Part shown: in pieces, positions 5,898-11,031 of the stretch
Layout of the letters: the number at the start of each line of letters is the position of its first letter
How positions within the stretch are numbered: the first letter of the stretch is position 1
Source: Flavobacteriaceae bacterium
GTDB lineage: Bacteria > Bacteroidota > Bacteroidia > Flavobacteriales > Flavobacteriaceae
Assembly (NCBI GenBank): GCA_947472705.1
Contig: CANJDA010000066.1
Coordinates: 1 to 11,031 of the forward strand
Direction: 5' to 3'
DNA length: 11,031 bases
Translations under genes and position numbers: made by a program
The notes under the pieces: generated by a model
What the model saw: the letters and a program-made list of their open reading frames with translations, nothing else
What the model was told of the DNA's origin: nothing
Database searches by the model: none

Positions 5898-6464
5898 TTA
5901 ATTTTCGGTTTTAATATTATTTTCAGGTTTAAAATCGTTTAAAGTTACGGTGCAAATAAGAGGTTGGTTAGTACCAATTCTGTTATTATCTCCATGATAT
6001 CCAAATGCCATATGTGAAGGAAAAAGGAAAGTTACTCTTTCGTTTTTTCGCATCAATTTGATACCGTCACGCAATCCCATCATAATATTTTGCTTATCAA
6101 CTTTATAGGTTTGTGGACGTAATTCTACTTCTGAATAAACAACATTACCTTTAAAATCTTTAATTTCATAGTCAAATTGAGCTATATCTCCTTTTTTTGG
6201 TCGTAAGGTGTCTTTATCATTTTTGATTTCATAATGATACCAATATCCTTTTTTGGAAGCAATGTATTGTATTTGTGGATTACTTTTGATGATAGAATCA
6301 ATTTTCCCTTCTTCACCGGCAATTAACTTCTTGTTTCTTGCTACAGATTCTTTCATAAAAGTTCCTGATGAACGCGAAATGGGCATGCGAGCTTGTTGTT
6401 GTTTGCAACTCATAAAAGTCACAAAAACCAAGAAAAGCAATACTGTTTTTAAACTGTTTTTCAT
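5898..6464 (-). CDS. gldI: Gliding motility lipoprotein GldI, FKBP-type PPIase-like
   Basis: A 188-residue lipoprotein of the GldI family. In Flavobacterium johnsoniae GldI is required for gliding motility and for chitin use, processes that depend on the type IX secretion system. The signal peptide ends in lipobox FMSC (Cys20). A linker of about 70 residues follows, then a C-terminal FKBP-like domain (about 91-178) with the family strings MMGLRDGIKLMRKNERVTFLFPSHMAFGY and PLICTVTLNDF; only parts of these are diagnostic. The canonical FKBP active-site pair Phe-Asp is replaced here by Val109-Tyr110, and the usual Tyr of the AYG motif is Phe154, so isomerase activity may be weak or absent. It sits 3 nt after the DHH phosphoesterase gene and 10 nt before the PPIase fusion, in a folding-factor cluster. 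GldI is inferred by family resemblance plus context. Confidence 0.9.
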   Translation of the reverse strand: MKNSLKTVLLFLVFVTFMSCKQQQARMPISRSSGTFMKESVARNKKLIAGEEGKIDSIIKSNPQIQYIASKKGYWYHYEIKNDKDTLRPKKGDIAQFDYEIKDFKGNVVYSEVELRPQTYKVDKQNIMMGLRDGIKLMRKNERVTFLFPSHMAFGYHGDNNRIGTNQPLICTVTLNDFKPENNIKTEN

Positions 6465-6467
6465 TTT

Positions 6468-7472
6468 TTAAATAGTTATTTTTGCAAGTAAACGTTCAAA
6501 CTTTTTGATGGTTTCTCCCATACTTTCGTATGATTTTCCTCCAGCAGCATTGATATGTCCACCGCCATTGAAATAATCTCTTGCAAATTGATTTACGTCA
6601 AAATTACCTTGTGATCGGAATGAAATTTTGATAATATTCTCATCTCGGTGTTCAATAAAAATAGCCGCAAAGTGGATTCCTTTTATTGTCAAACCGTAAT
6701 TAACTACTCCTTCAGTATCGCCTTTTTCATATTGAAATTCGTCTAAATCTTTTTGCGAAAGTGAAATGTAGGTAGTTTTATATTGAGGTAAAACTTTCAT
6801 GTTTTGTAGCGCTCTGCCTAATAATTGCAATCGGTTATAGGAGTTATTATCAAACAATAAATTATGAATTTCGCTATTGTTTATACCTCTGTCAATTAAA
6901 TCAGCAACTATACGATGTGTAGTTCCTGAAGTTGATGGAAAACGGAACGAACCTGAATCGGTTACTATTCCTGTATAAATGCAAGTGGCTATGGTTTTGT
7001 CAATTAATTCCTTTTGATCTAAAAAAGAAATAAAATTATAAAGCATCTCGCAAGTTGAACCAAAACTTGTATCAGAATAGGTATAAGTAGCAAAACCATC
7101 AGGCTTTTGATGATGATCAATCATGATCATTGGCGCCGATAATTTGTTCAACACATGTTCCATCTCACCGGTGCGTTGTAAGGCGTTAAAATCTAGCAAA
7201 AAAACAAGCTCTACTTCATATAAATTTCGAGTGCATTCTTCTTTGTTATTTTCATAAATCATAACTTTTTCCGAGGCTGGCAACCAAGCTAGAAAATTCG
7301 GAAAATCGTTAGGTGCTATAACAGTTGGTTGATGATTTAATTTTAAAAGAAAATGATATAATGCCAAAGTTGATCCCATAGCATCACCATCGGGGCTTCT
7401 ATGAGGAATTATCGCAATTTTTTTTGGTGTTGCCAATAACTGTTGAATGGCAAAAATGGCTTCTTTTTTCAT
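6468..7472 (-). CDS. nrnA: DHH/DHHA1 phosphoesterase, NrnA-type oligoribonuclease / pAp phosphatase
   Basis: Cytosolic metal-dependent phosphodiesterase, 334 residues. The family degrades nano-RNAs and other short nucleotides, and may dephosphorylate pAp. DHH-domain motifs are all visible: HRSPDGDA (24-31; His24, Asp28, Asp30), LLDFNALQRTG (92-102; Asp94), IDHHQKPD (118-125) and TGIVTDSGSFRF (167-178; Asp172). The C-terminal DHHA1 domain carries FRSQGNFDVNQFARDYFNGGG and the nucleotide-binding GGGHINAAGG (303-312). No key residue is missing and the length is normal. It lies 36 nt after crcB and 3 nt before gldI, so it shares a transcript with gldI although no functional tie is obvious. Substrate preference within the family cannot be read from sequence, so the nrnA symbol denotes family. 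Confidence 0.92.
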   Translation of the reverse strand: MKKEAIFAIQQLLATPKKIAIIPHRSPDGDAMGSTLALYHFLLKLNHQPTVIAPNDFPNFLAWLPASEKVMIYENNKEECTRNLYEVELVFLLDFNALQRTGEMEHVLNKLSAPMIMIDHHQKPDGFATYTYSDTSFGSTCEMLYNFISFLDQKELIDKTIATCIYTGIVTDSGSFRFPSTSGTTHRIVADLIDRGINNSEIHNLLFDNNSYNRLQLLGRALQNMKVLPQYKTTYISLSQKDLDEFQYEKGDTEGVVNYGLTIKGIHFAAIFIEHRDENIIKISFRSQGNFDVNQFARDYFNGGGHINAAGGKSYESMGETIKKFERLLAKITI

Positions 7473-7508
7473 TGGTTGCGAAGTTACATTTTTTTCAGTT
7501 ATAGAAGT

Positions 7509-7880
7509 TTATTTAGAAATAAAAAGTCCGAACCAAATGGCAAAAAGTCCGAGAATGATACTCAAACCAATGTATCCAAATGCCAAAAGAGAATTGTTAT
7601 TTTGAAACAGAGTATAATTTTCCATACCAAAAGCTGAAAAAGTGGTAAAACCACCGCAAAACCCTGTTACTAATAACCACTTTAAATTGGAATCGTTTAA
7701 TTCGTTTTTGGTTAAAATCCCTATAAATAAACCAATTAAAAAACAGCCAATAACATTAGCAATAAAAGTGGCCAAAGGGAATTGATTAGACCAAAATTTA
7801 GAAACTAGAATTGTAGTTATAAATCGTAATACACTTCCAATGGCACCACCAATAGCTACATATAAAATTGTTTTGAACAT
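7509..7880 (-). CDS. crcB: Fluoride efflux channel CrcB/Fluc
   Basis: Small inner-membrane channel that exports fluoride, functioning as an antiparallel dimer. The 123 residues form four hydrophobic helices. Family signatures are GGAIGSVLRF (11-20), FIANVIGCFLIGLFIG (39-54, with conserved Asn42) and the Phe-box segment GFCGGFTTFSAFGMENY (73-89). Its start codon overlaps the rluF stop by one base (TAATG), which strongly suggests translational coupling. No fluoride riboswitch can lie directly upstream, because that space is the rluF coding region. Expression is therefore presumably set by the operon rather than by fluoride through this RNA. Only one crcB copy is seen in the window, consistent with a homodimeric channel. 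Confidence 0.95.
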   Translation of the reverse strand: MFKTILYVAIGGAIGSVLRFITTILVSKFWSNQFPLATFIANVIGCFLIGLFIGILTKNELNDSNLKWLLVTGFCGGFTTFSAFGMENYTLFQNNNSLLAFGYIGLSIILGLFAIWFGLFISK

Positions 7881-8662
7881 TATTTTCTTTTTGGAGTATT
7901 TTTAAAATTTCGAATTGCTTTTTCTTTTGGCAAACTGGCCTCTTCTGTTTTGCTTGAAGGTTCGATGAGTTTGTTTAATTGTTTAATTTCATCATCGGTT
8001 AATTCTCTATAACGTCCCACATGTACATCAAGCGAAATATTGATGATTCGAATTCTTTTTAATGCCGTAACTTCATAATCAAGATACTCACACATTCTAC
8101 GAATTTGTCGATTTAACCCTTGAGTCAATACAATTCGGAATACATATTTACTGATTTGTTCAACTTTGCATTTTCGAGTAATTGTTTCCAAGATTGGAAT
8201 CCCATTACTCATTCGTTCTATAAATCGATCTGTAATCGGTCGGTTAACTGTAACTATATATTCTTTTTCGTGATTGTTTCTGGCCCGTAAAATTTTGTTG
8301 ACAATATCTCCGTCATTTGTCATGAAAATAAGGCCTTCACTGGCTTTGTCTAATCGGCCAATAGGGAAAATACGTTTTGGATAATTGATGTAATCAACTA
8401 TGTTATCACGCACATTTTGATTCGTGGTACATTCAATTCCAACAGGTTTATTGAAGGCTAAATAAATGGGTTTCTCTGTTTTTTCTCGAACCAATTTACC
8501 ATCAACCCGCACTTCATCTTCTATGGAAACTTTGGTACCTAATTCAGGAACGATGCCATTGATAGTAATGCGTCCTTCTTCCAACAATTTATCGGCTTCA
8601 CGACGGGAGCAAAATCCGCTTTCAGAAAGGAATTTATTAATACGTGTTTGGTTGATTTCCAT
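7880..8662 (-). CDS. rluF: 23S rRNA pseudouridine synthase RluF-type
   Basis: Isomerises a uridine of 23S rRNA (U2604 in the E. coli enzyme) to pseudouridine; relatives also modify tRNA-Tyr. The 260-residue protein starts with an S4 RNA-binding domain (about 6-55: RINKFLSESGFCSRREADKL in the first helices). A catalytic RsuA/RluF-type domain follows, with LAFNKPVGIECTT (68-80), GRLDKASEGL (102-111, catalytic Asp105), EKEYIV (132-137) and GLNRQIRRMCEYLDYEV (182-198). The Lys-rich C-terminal tail (about 235-260) is a common addition. It is the first gene of the leftward six-gene run and is divergent from cyanophycinase across a 116-bp spacer. The ATG at 8662 gives the normal S4 start, yet a promoter-like box ends only 4 nt before it. 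Assignment to RluF rather than RluB or RsuA rests on overall resemblance. Confidence 0.9.
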   Translation of the reverse strand: MEINQTRINKFLSESGFCSRREADKLLEEGRITINGIVPELGTKVSIEDEVRVDGKLVREKTEKPIYLAFNKPVGIECTTNQNVRDNIVDYINYPKRIFPIGRLDKASEGLIFMTNDGDIVNKILRARNNHEKEYIVTVNRPITDRFIERMSNGIPILETITRKCKVEQISKYVFRIVLTQGLNRQIRRMCEYLDYEVTALKRIRIINISLDVHVGRYRELTDDEIKQLNKLIEPSSKTEEASLPKEKAIRNFKNTPKRK

Positions 8663-8666
8663 TTAG

Positions 8667-8674
8667 CAAATATA
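8667..8674 (-). promoter_or_regulatory. Putative -7 box of the rluF-crcB-nrnA-gldI-PPIase run
   Basis: On the minus strand TATATTTG matches TAnnTTTG exactly and is followed by CTAA and then the rluF ATG. With the usual Bacteroidota geometry, transcription would begin at or one base before the start codon, giving a leaderless or near-leaderless message. No clear TTG -33 element is seen at the expected distance. Confidence 0.42.
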
Positions 8675-8743
8675 GTATAATTTGAGAATACTGTTTCTTG
8701 ATAAGTCCGTTGATAAATTGCTTTCAAAAAGAGTAAAAAAAGG

Positions 8744-8773
8744 TTTGTAGATAGTAAGATTTTGTTATTTTTA
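8744..8773 (+). promoter_or_regulatory. Putative -33/-7 promoter of the cyanophycinase operon
   Basis: TTTG (8744-8747) is followed after 18 nt by TATTTTTA (8766-8773), one base off the TAnnTTTG consensus and at a canonical spacing. Only five bases (CCCAC) separate the box from the cyanophycinase ATG, again implying a near-leaderless transcript. No operator-like dyad is evident in the 116-bp divergent spacer. Confidence 0.45.
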
Positions 8774-8778
8774 CCCAC

Positions 8779-9651
8779 ATGAATATACAGGGAAAATTAA
8801 TAATAATAGGCGGAGCTGTTGATAAAGGCAGTTTTACAGAAACCGATTTAGATAAAAACGCAGCTAAGAATTTGAACTTCTTTGAAGCCGGAATTTTAAA
8901 AAGAATTATTCAGGAATCCAAACATAAAACGGAGTCTCGAATTGAAGTCATTACTACAGCATCCAAAATACCTAAAGAAATTGGTCCCGAATACGTAAAA
9001 GCCCTTCATTATTTAGGCGCTGACAATGTTGATGTGTTGAACATTGAAAGACGCGAACAAGCTTCTGATCCTGAAATATTGGAGCGTTTGAAAGCAGCCG
9101 ATGTGGTTATGTTTACTGGTGGCGATCAATTGCGATTAACTTCTATACTTGGCGGAACTCCTTTTCATGATATTTTATTGGACAAATACCATAATGAAGA
9201 ATTCATCTATGCTGGGACTTCAGCGGGTGCAGCAGCAGCTTCTAATAATATGATTTACCAAGGAAGTAGTAGTGAAGCTTTGTTGAAAGGTGAAGTAAAA
9301 ATAACTTCAGGTTTAGGATTGATTGACGGCGTAATTATCGATACCCATTTTGTGCAACGAGGAAGAATTGGTCGCTTGTTTCAATCAGTTGTTGGTAATC
9401 CAAAAGTTTTAGGAATTGGATTAGGAGAAGATACCGGATTATTGATTACTCACAATACCAAGATGGAGGCTATAGGTTCTGGGTTAGTTATCCTTGTTGA
9501 TGGTAGGGAAATTAAAGACACCAACCTAACACAAGTTGAATTAGGGCAACCCATTTCAATCAACCACTTGGTGACTCATGTGTTAAGTATTTATGATACT
9601 TTTGATTTGACTACTTTTAAGATGACCATAAAGTCGTCACAATACGTTTAA
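8779..9651 (+). CDS. cphB: Cyanophycinase
   Basis: Serine exopeptidase of family S51 that cleaves cyanophycin, a poly-aspartate backbone bearing arginine side chains, into beta-Asp-Arg dipeptides. The 290-residue protein has the S51 layout. It shows GKLIIIGGAVDKG at the start (6-17), FTGGDQLRL (112-120), the nucleophile elbow AGTSAGAAAAS (145-155, Ser148), DTHFVQRGRIGRL (188-200, His190) and GIGLGEDTGLLI (212-223, Glu217). Ser148, His190 and Glu217 correspond by motif to the known Ser/His/Glu triad. No signal peptide is present, so it should act inside the cell on stored polymer or imported fragments. It is followed after 5 nt by an isoaspartyl peptidase, which completes the degradation route. 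Start ATG 8779 gives the expected family N-terminus. Confidence 0.95.
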   Translation: MNIQGKLIIIGGAVDKGSFTETDLDKNAAKNLNFFEAGILKRIIQESKHKTESRIEVITTASKIPKEIGPEYVKALHYLGADNVDVLNIERREQASDPEILERLKAADVVMFTGGDQLRLTSILGGTPFHDILLDKYHNEEFIYAGTSAGAAAASNNMIYQGSSSEALLKGEVKITSGLGLIDGVIIDTHFVQRGRIGRLFQSVVGNPKVLGIGLGEDTGLLITHNTKMEAIGSGLVILVDGREIKDTNLTQVELGQPISINHLVTHVLSIYDTFDLTTFKMTIKSSQYV

Positions 9652-9656
9652 CTCCA

Positions 9657-10499
9657 ATGAAAATAATCATTCACGGTGGATTTTTTTCTGAATCATCAAC
9701 CAATCACGAGACAAAAGTAGCAAAGCAACAAGCCTTACTTCGTATTGTTAAAGATGCTTATGCTTATTTGAATAATCATTCGGCTCTAGAAACGGTAGTT
9801 TATGCTGTTTCTTTGTTAGAAGATGATGAGTTGTTCAATGCTGGCATTGGTTCTCAAATTCAAAGCGATGGGAAAATCAGAATGAGTGCTTCATTAATGG
9901 ATGGCTCAACTATGAAAATGAGTGGAGTGATTAATATCGAAGAGGTGAAAAATCCAGTTCAAGTGGCTCAGGTTTTATTGAACTATGATGATAAAGTTTT
10001 AGGTGGAAGTGGAGCAACTAATTTTGCTCGCCAAAACGGATTTGAAAAATTTTCTACAGAAATTCCGCAACGAAAAGCTGAATATGAAGCCAAATTAGAA
10101 GCAACCGGAACTGGAACAGTAGGTTGTGTGGCTTTGGATACAAATGGTAAAATTGCGGTAGCCACATCAACAGGAGGTAAAGGCTTTGAAATTCCGGGAA
10201 GAATATCTGACTCGGCTACTGTTGCAGGAAATTATGCTAACGAGTTTTGTGGCGTAAGTTTAACAGGCGTTGGAGAAGATATAGTAAGTGGAGCAGTTGC
10301 CGCCAAGATAGTTACCCGAGTGACCGATGGATTCACTTTGACACATGCTTTTGAGAAAACTTTTAACGAACTCAAGCCTTTTGATGGTTTTGCGGGAGCG
10401 ATTGCTATTGACAACAAAGGGAATGTATTTCATCAAGATTCGCATCCAAGTATGGTGTTTGCCAGTTTTGATGGTGAAAGCGAGGAGGTTTTTAACTAA
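9657..10499 (+). CDS. iaaA: Plant-type isoaspartyl peptidase / L-asparaginase (Ntn-hydrolase)
   Basis: Autoprocessing threonine hydrolase that splits isoaspartyl dipeptides and may also hydrolyse asparagine. Next to cyanophycinase the obvious job is to convert beta-Asp-Arg into free aspartate and arginine. The 280-residue precursor has IHGGFF (5-10), ELFNAGIGSQIQSDG (58-72), and the cleavage and nucleophile site GTGTVGCVALD (151-161). Cleavage before Thr154 would give alpha and beta chains of about 153 and 127 residues. The beta chain keeps ATSTGGKGFEIPGRISDSATVAG in pieces (ATSTGG 169-174, PGR 180-182, SDS 184-186) and LTGVGED (202-208). It is about 40 residues shorter than E. coli IaaA, mostly in the linker before the nucleophile and at the C-terminus, with no sign of a frameshift. 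It is cytosolic and co-transcribed with cphB. Confidence 0.94.
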   Translation: MKIIIHGGFFSESSTNHETKVAKQQALLRIVKDAYAYLNNHSALETVVYAVSLLEDDELFNAGIGSQIQSDGKIRMSASLMDGSTMKMSGVINIEEVKNPVQVAQVLLNYDDKVLGGSGATNFARQNGFEKFSTEIPQRKAEYEAKLEATGTGTVGCVALDTNGKIAVATSTGGKGFEIPGRISDSATVAGNYANEFCGVSLTGVGEDIVSGAVAAKIVTRVTDGFTLTHAFEKTFNELKPFDGFAGAIAIDNKGNVFHQDSHPSMVFASFDGESEEVFN

Positions 10500-10551
10500 A
10501 AAAACCCCAGTCAAATGGACTAGGATTCTATACGATTTATTAATTGAATAA
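10500..10551. other. Convergent intergenic spacer without a clear terminator
   Basis: This 52-bp gap lies between two converging stop codons. It contains only a weak 6-bp hairpin with a bulged A (CCAGTC 10507-10512 with GACTAGG 10518-10524) and no proper T-run after it. It also holds a short AT-rich dyad (TTATT/AATAA) near 10538-10552. Neither is a convincing Rho-independent terminator. Confidence 0.4.
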
Positions 10552-11031
10552 TTATTTTACAGGAGGTAAATCTGAATTGAAACAGTCTCGGAGTATTTTC
10601 CATTTACCGTCTTCCATTTTATAAATTTCCAACGATTTTCCTTCATCCATAACTTTTCCGTCATTGCCGGTCATGGTCCAGGTATTTTCTACAGTTAGAT
10701 TGTTTTCATTACCCCATGCTTCAACAAGTTTGATAGAAATTTGAGGAGTTTCTCCTTTAAACCATTGATAAAACTCTTTTTGTATAGCAGGTCTGCCTTC
10801 AACAGCTTTACTACTTTGTGGCATAAACTTAGCATCAGAAGCATAGCAATTTGCTAATGCAACCGAATCTTTTGAGTTAAAGGCTTTTTCAAATTCTCGA
10901 TACCCATTTTCTATGGTTGTTTTAGCGGAAGCCATATCAAAAGCAGGTTTATTCTCTGCTGGAGTTTCTTCTGTTTTTTTGCAACTTAAAGTTGTTAAAA
11001 TCAGAGAAACACAAATGATTTTTAATAAGTG
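10552..11031 (-). CDS. NTF2-like (DUF4440/SnoaL-type) lipoprotein, start beyond the window
   Basis: A small alpha+beta-barrel protein of the NTF2-like superfamily. The conserved core runs from IENGYREFEKAFNSKD (helix) through LANCYASDAKFMPQ, EGRPAIQKEFYQWF and VENTWTMTG to GKSLEIYKMEDGKWKILRDCFNSD, which is typical of DUF4440/SgcJ-type proteins. An internal ATG at 10935 would give 127 residues. However, the frame stays open to the right edge and reads LLKIICVSLILTTLSC followed by KKTEETPAENKPAFD, which is a lipoprotein signal peptide with lipobox Cys and a polar linker. The true start must therefore lie just outside the window, and the product is a periplasm-facing lipoprotein of about 160 residues. 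Function is unknown: some relatives bind small ligands or are enzymes, and no catalytic residues can be assigned here. It converges on iaaA and is probably unrelated to it. Confidence 0.87.
   Translation of the reverse strand, partial: HLLKIICVSLILTTLSCKKTEETPAENKPAFDMASAKTTIENGYREFEKAFNSKDSVALANCYASDAKFMPQSSKAVEGRPAIQKEFYQWFKGETPQISIKLVEAWGNENNLTVENTWTMTGNDGKVMDEGKSLEIYKMEDGKWKILRDCFNSDLPPVK

Noticed and set aside
7881..7990. Fluoride riboswitch upstream of crcB
   Set aside because: The bases before crcB encode the rluF C-terminus with a 1-nt stop-start overlap, and I see no convincing riboswitch pattern.
8539..8778. Minus-strand 79-residue frame covering the rluF 5' end and the divergent spacer
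   Set aside because: It overlaps the S4 domain coding sequence in another frame, has no recognisable motif and would span the putative promoters.
9657..10499. Possible frameshift or truncation of the isoaspartyl peptidase because it is short
   Set aside because: All motifs occur in one frame in the right order, the nucleophile Thr154 and beta-chain motifs are intact, and the sequence after the stop does not continue the protein.
10507..10524. Terminator hairpin after iaaA
   Set aside because: The stem is 6 bp with a bulged A and no T-run follows; it is too weak to call.
10552..10935. Cytosolic 127-residue NTF2-like protein starting at the internal ATG
   Set aside because: The same frame continues upstream with a clear lipoprotein signal peptide and lipobox, so the internal ATG is not the start.
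1..11031. CRISPR array, toxin-antitoxin, defence island, prophage or insertion-sequence transposase
   Set aside because: Apart from the single mazG palindrome, no regularly spaced repeats and no genes of these kinds were seen. MazG here is the full-length two-domain housekeeping enzyme, not part of a mazEF module.

Overview
This is an AT-rich, gene-dense chromosomal window from a member of the Bacteroidota, almost certainly Flavobacterium or a close relative. The evidence is a gldI gliding-motility gene, a DUF5606 gene between def and mazG, Bacteroidota-type promoter boxes (TAnnTTTG) and the absence of Shine-Dalgarno sequences in front of genes. I see no rRNA, tRNA, CRISPR array, phage gene, transposase or origin. 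No gene-free stretch is longer than about 120 bases.

Left arm (1-3528, + strand): the 3' end of peptide deformylase (def), a DUF5606 protein, a Rho-independent terminator, mazG (nucleotide pyrophosphohydrolase), a small ABM-fold (antibiotic biosynthesis monooxygenase-like) protein and an APC-family amino acid permease. A 70-bp palindromic insertion flanked by a 17-bp direct repeat sits exactly at the 3' end of mazG. It has replaced the old C-terminal residues and stop codon and pushed the ABM gene from 4 to 71 nt away. This is the least ordinary feature of the window.

Middle (3573-8662, - strand): a six-gene run read leftwards as rluF, crcB, nrnA-type DHH phosphoesterase, gldI, a lipidated cyclophilin-FKBP fusion and a second, non-lipidated cyclophilin-FKBP fusion. 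Spacing is tight (1-nt overlap, then gaps of 36, 3, 10 and 38 nt). The run ends at a strong bidirectional terminator shared with the permease. Its last three genes form an envelope protein-folding block next to the gliding/secretion factor GldI.

Right arm (8779-10499, + strand): cyanophycinase followed 5 nt later by a plant-type isoaspartyl peptidase/asparaginase. Together they would degrade cyanophycin to Asp-Arg dipeptides and then to free Asp and Arg. The polymer-making synthetase is not in the window. The window closes with the 3' part of an NTF2-like (DUF4440-type) lipoprotein on the - strand, whose first codons lie beyond the right edge.

Most of the window is conserved housekeeping and envelope biology rather than a new defence or mobile system. 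The points worth following are the mazG palindrome, the tandem PPIase fusions with a degenerate GldI active site, the cyanophycin-degradation pair without its synthetase, and two promoter boxes lying 4-5 nt from start codons, which suggest leaderless transcripts.
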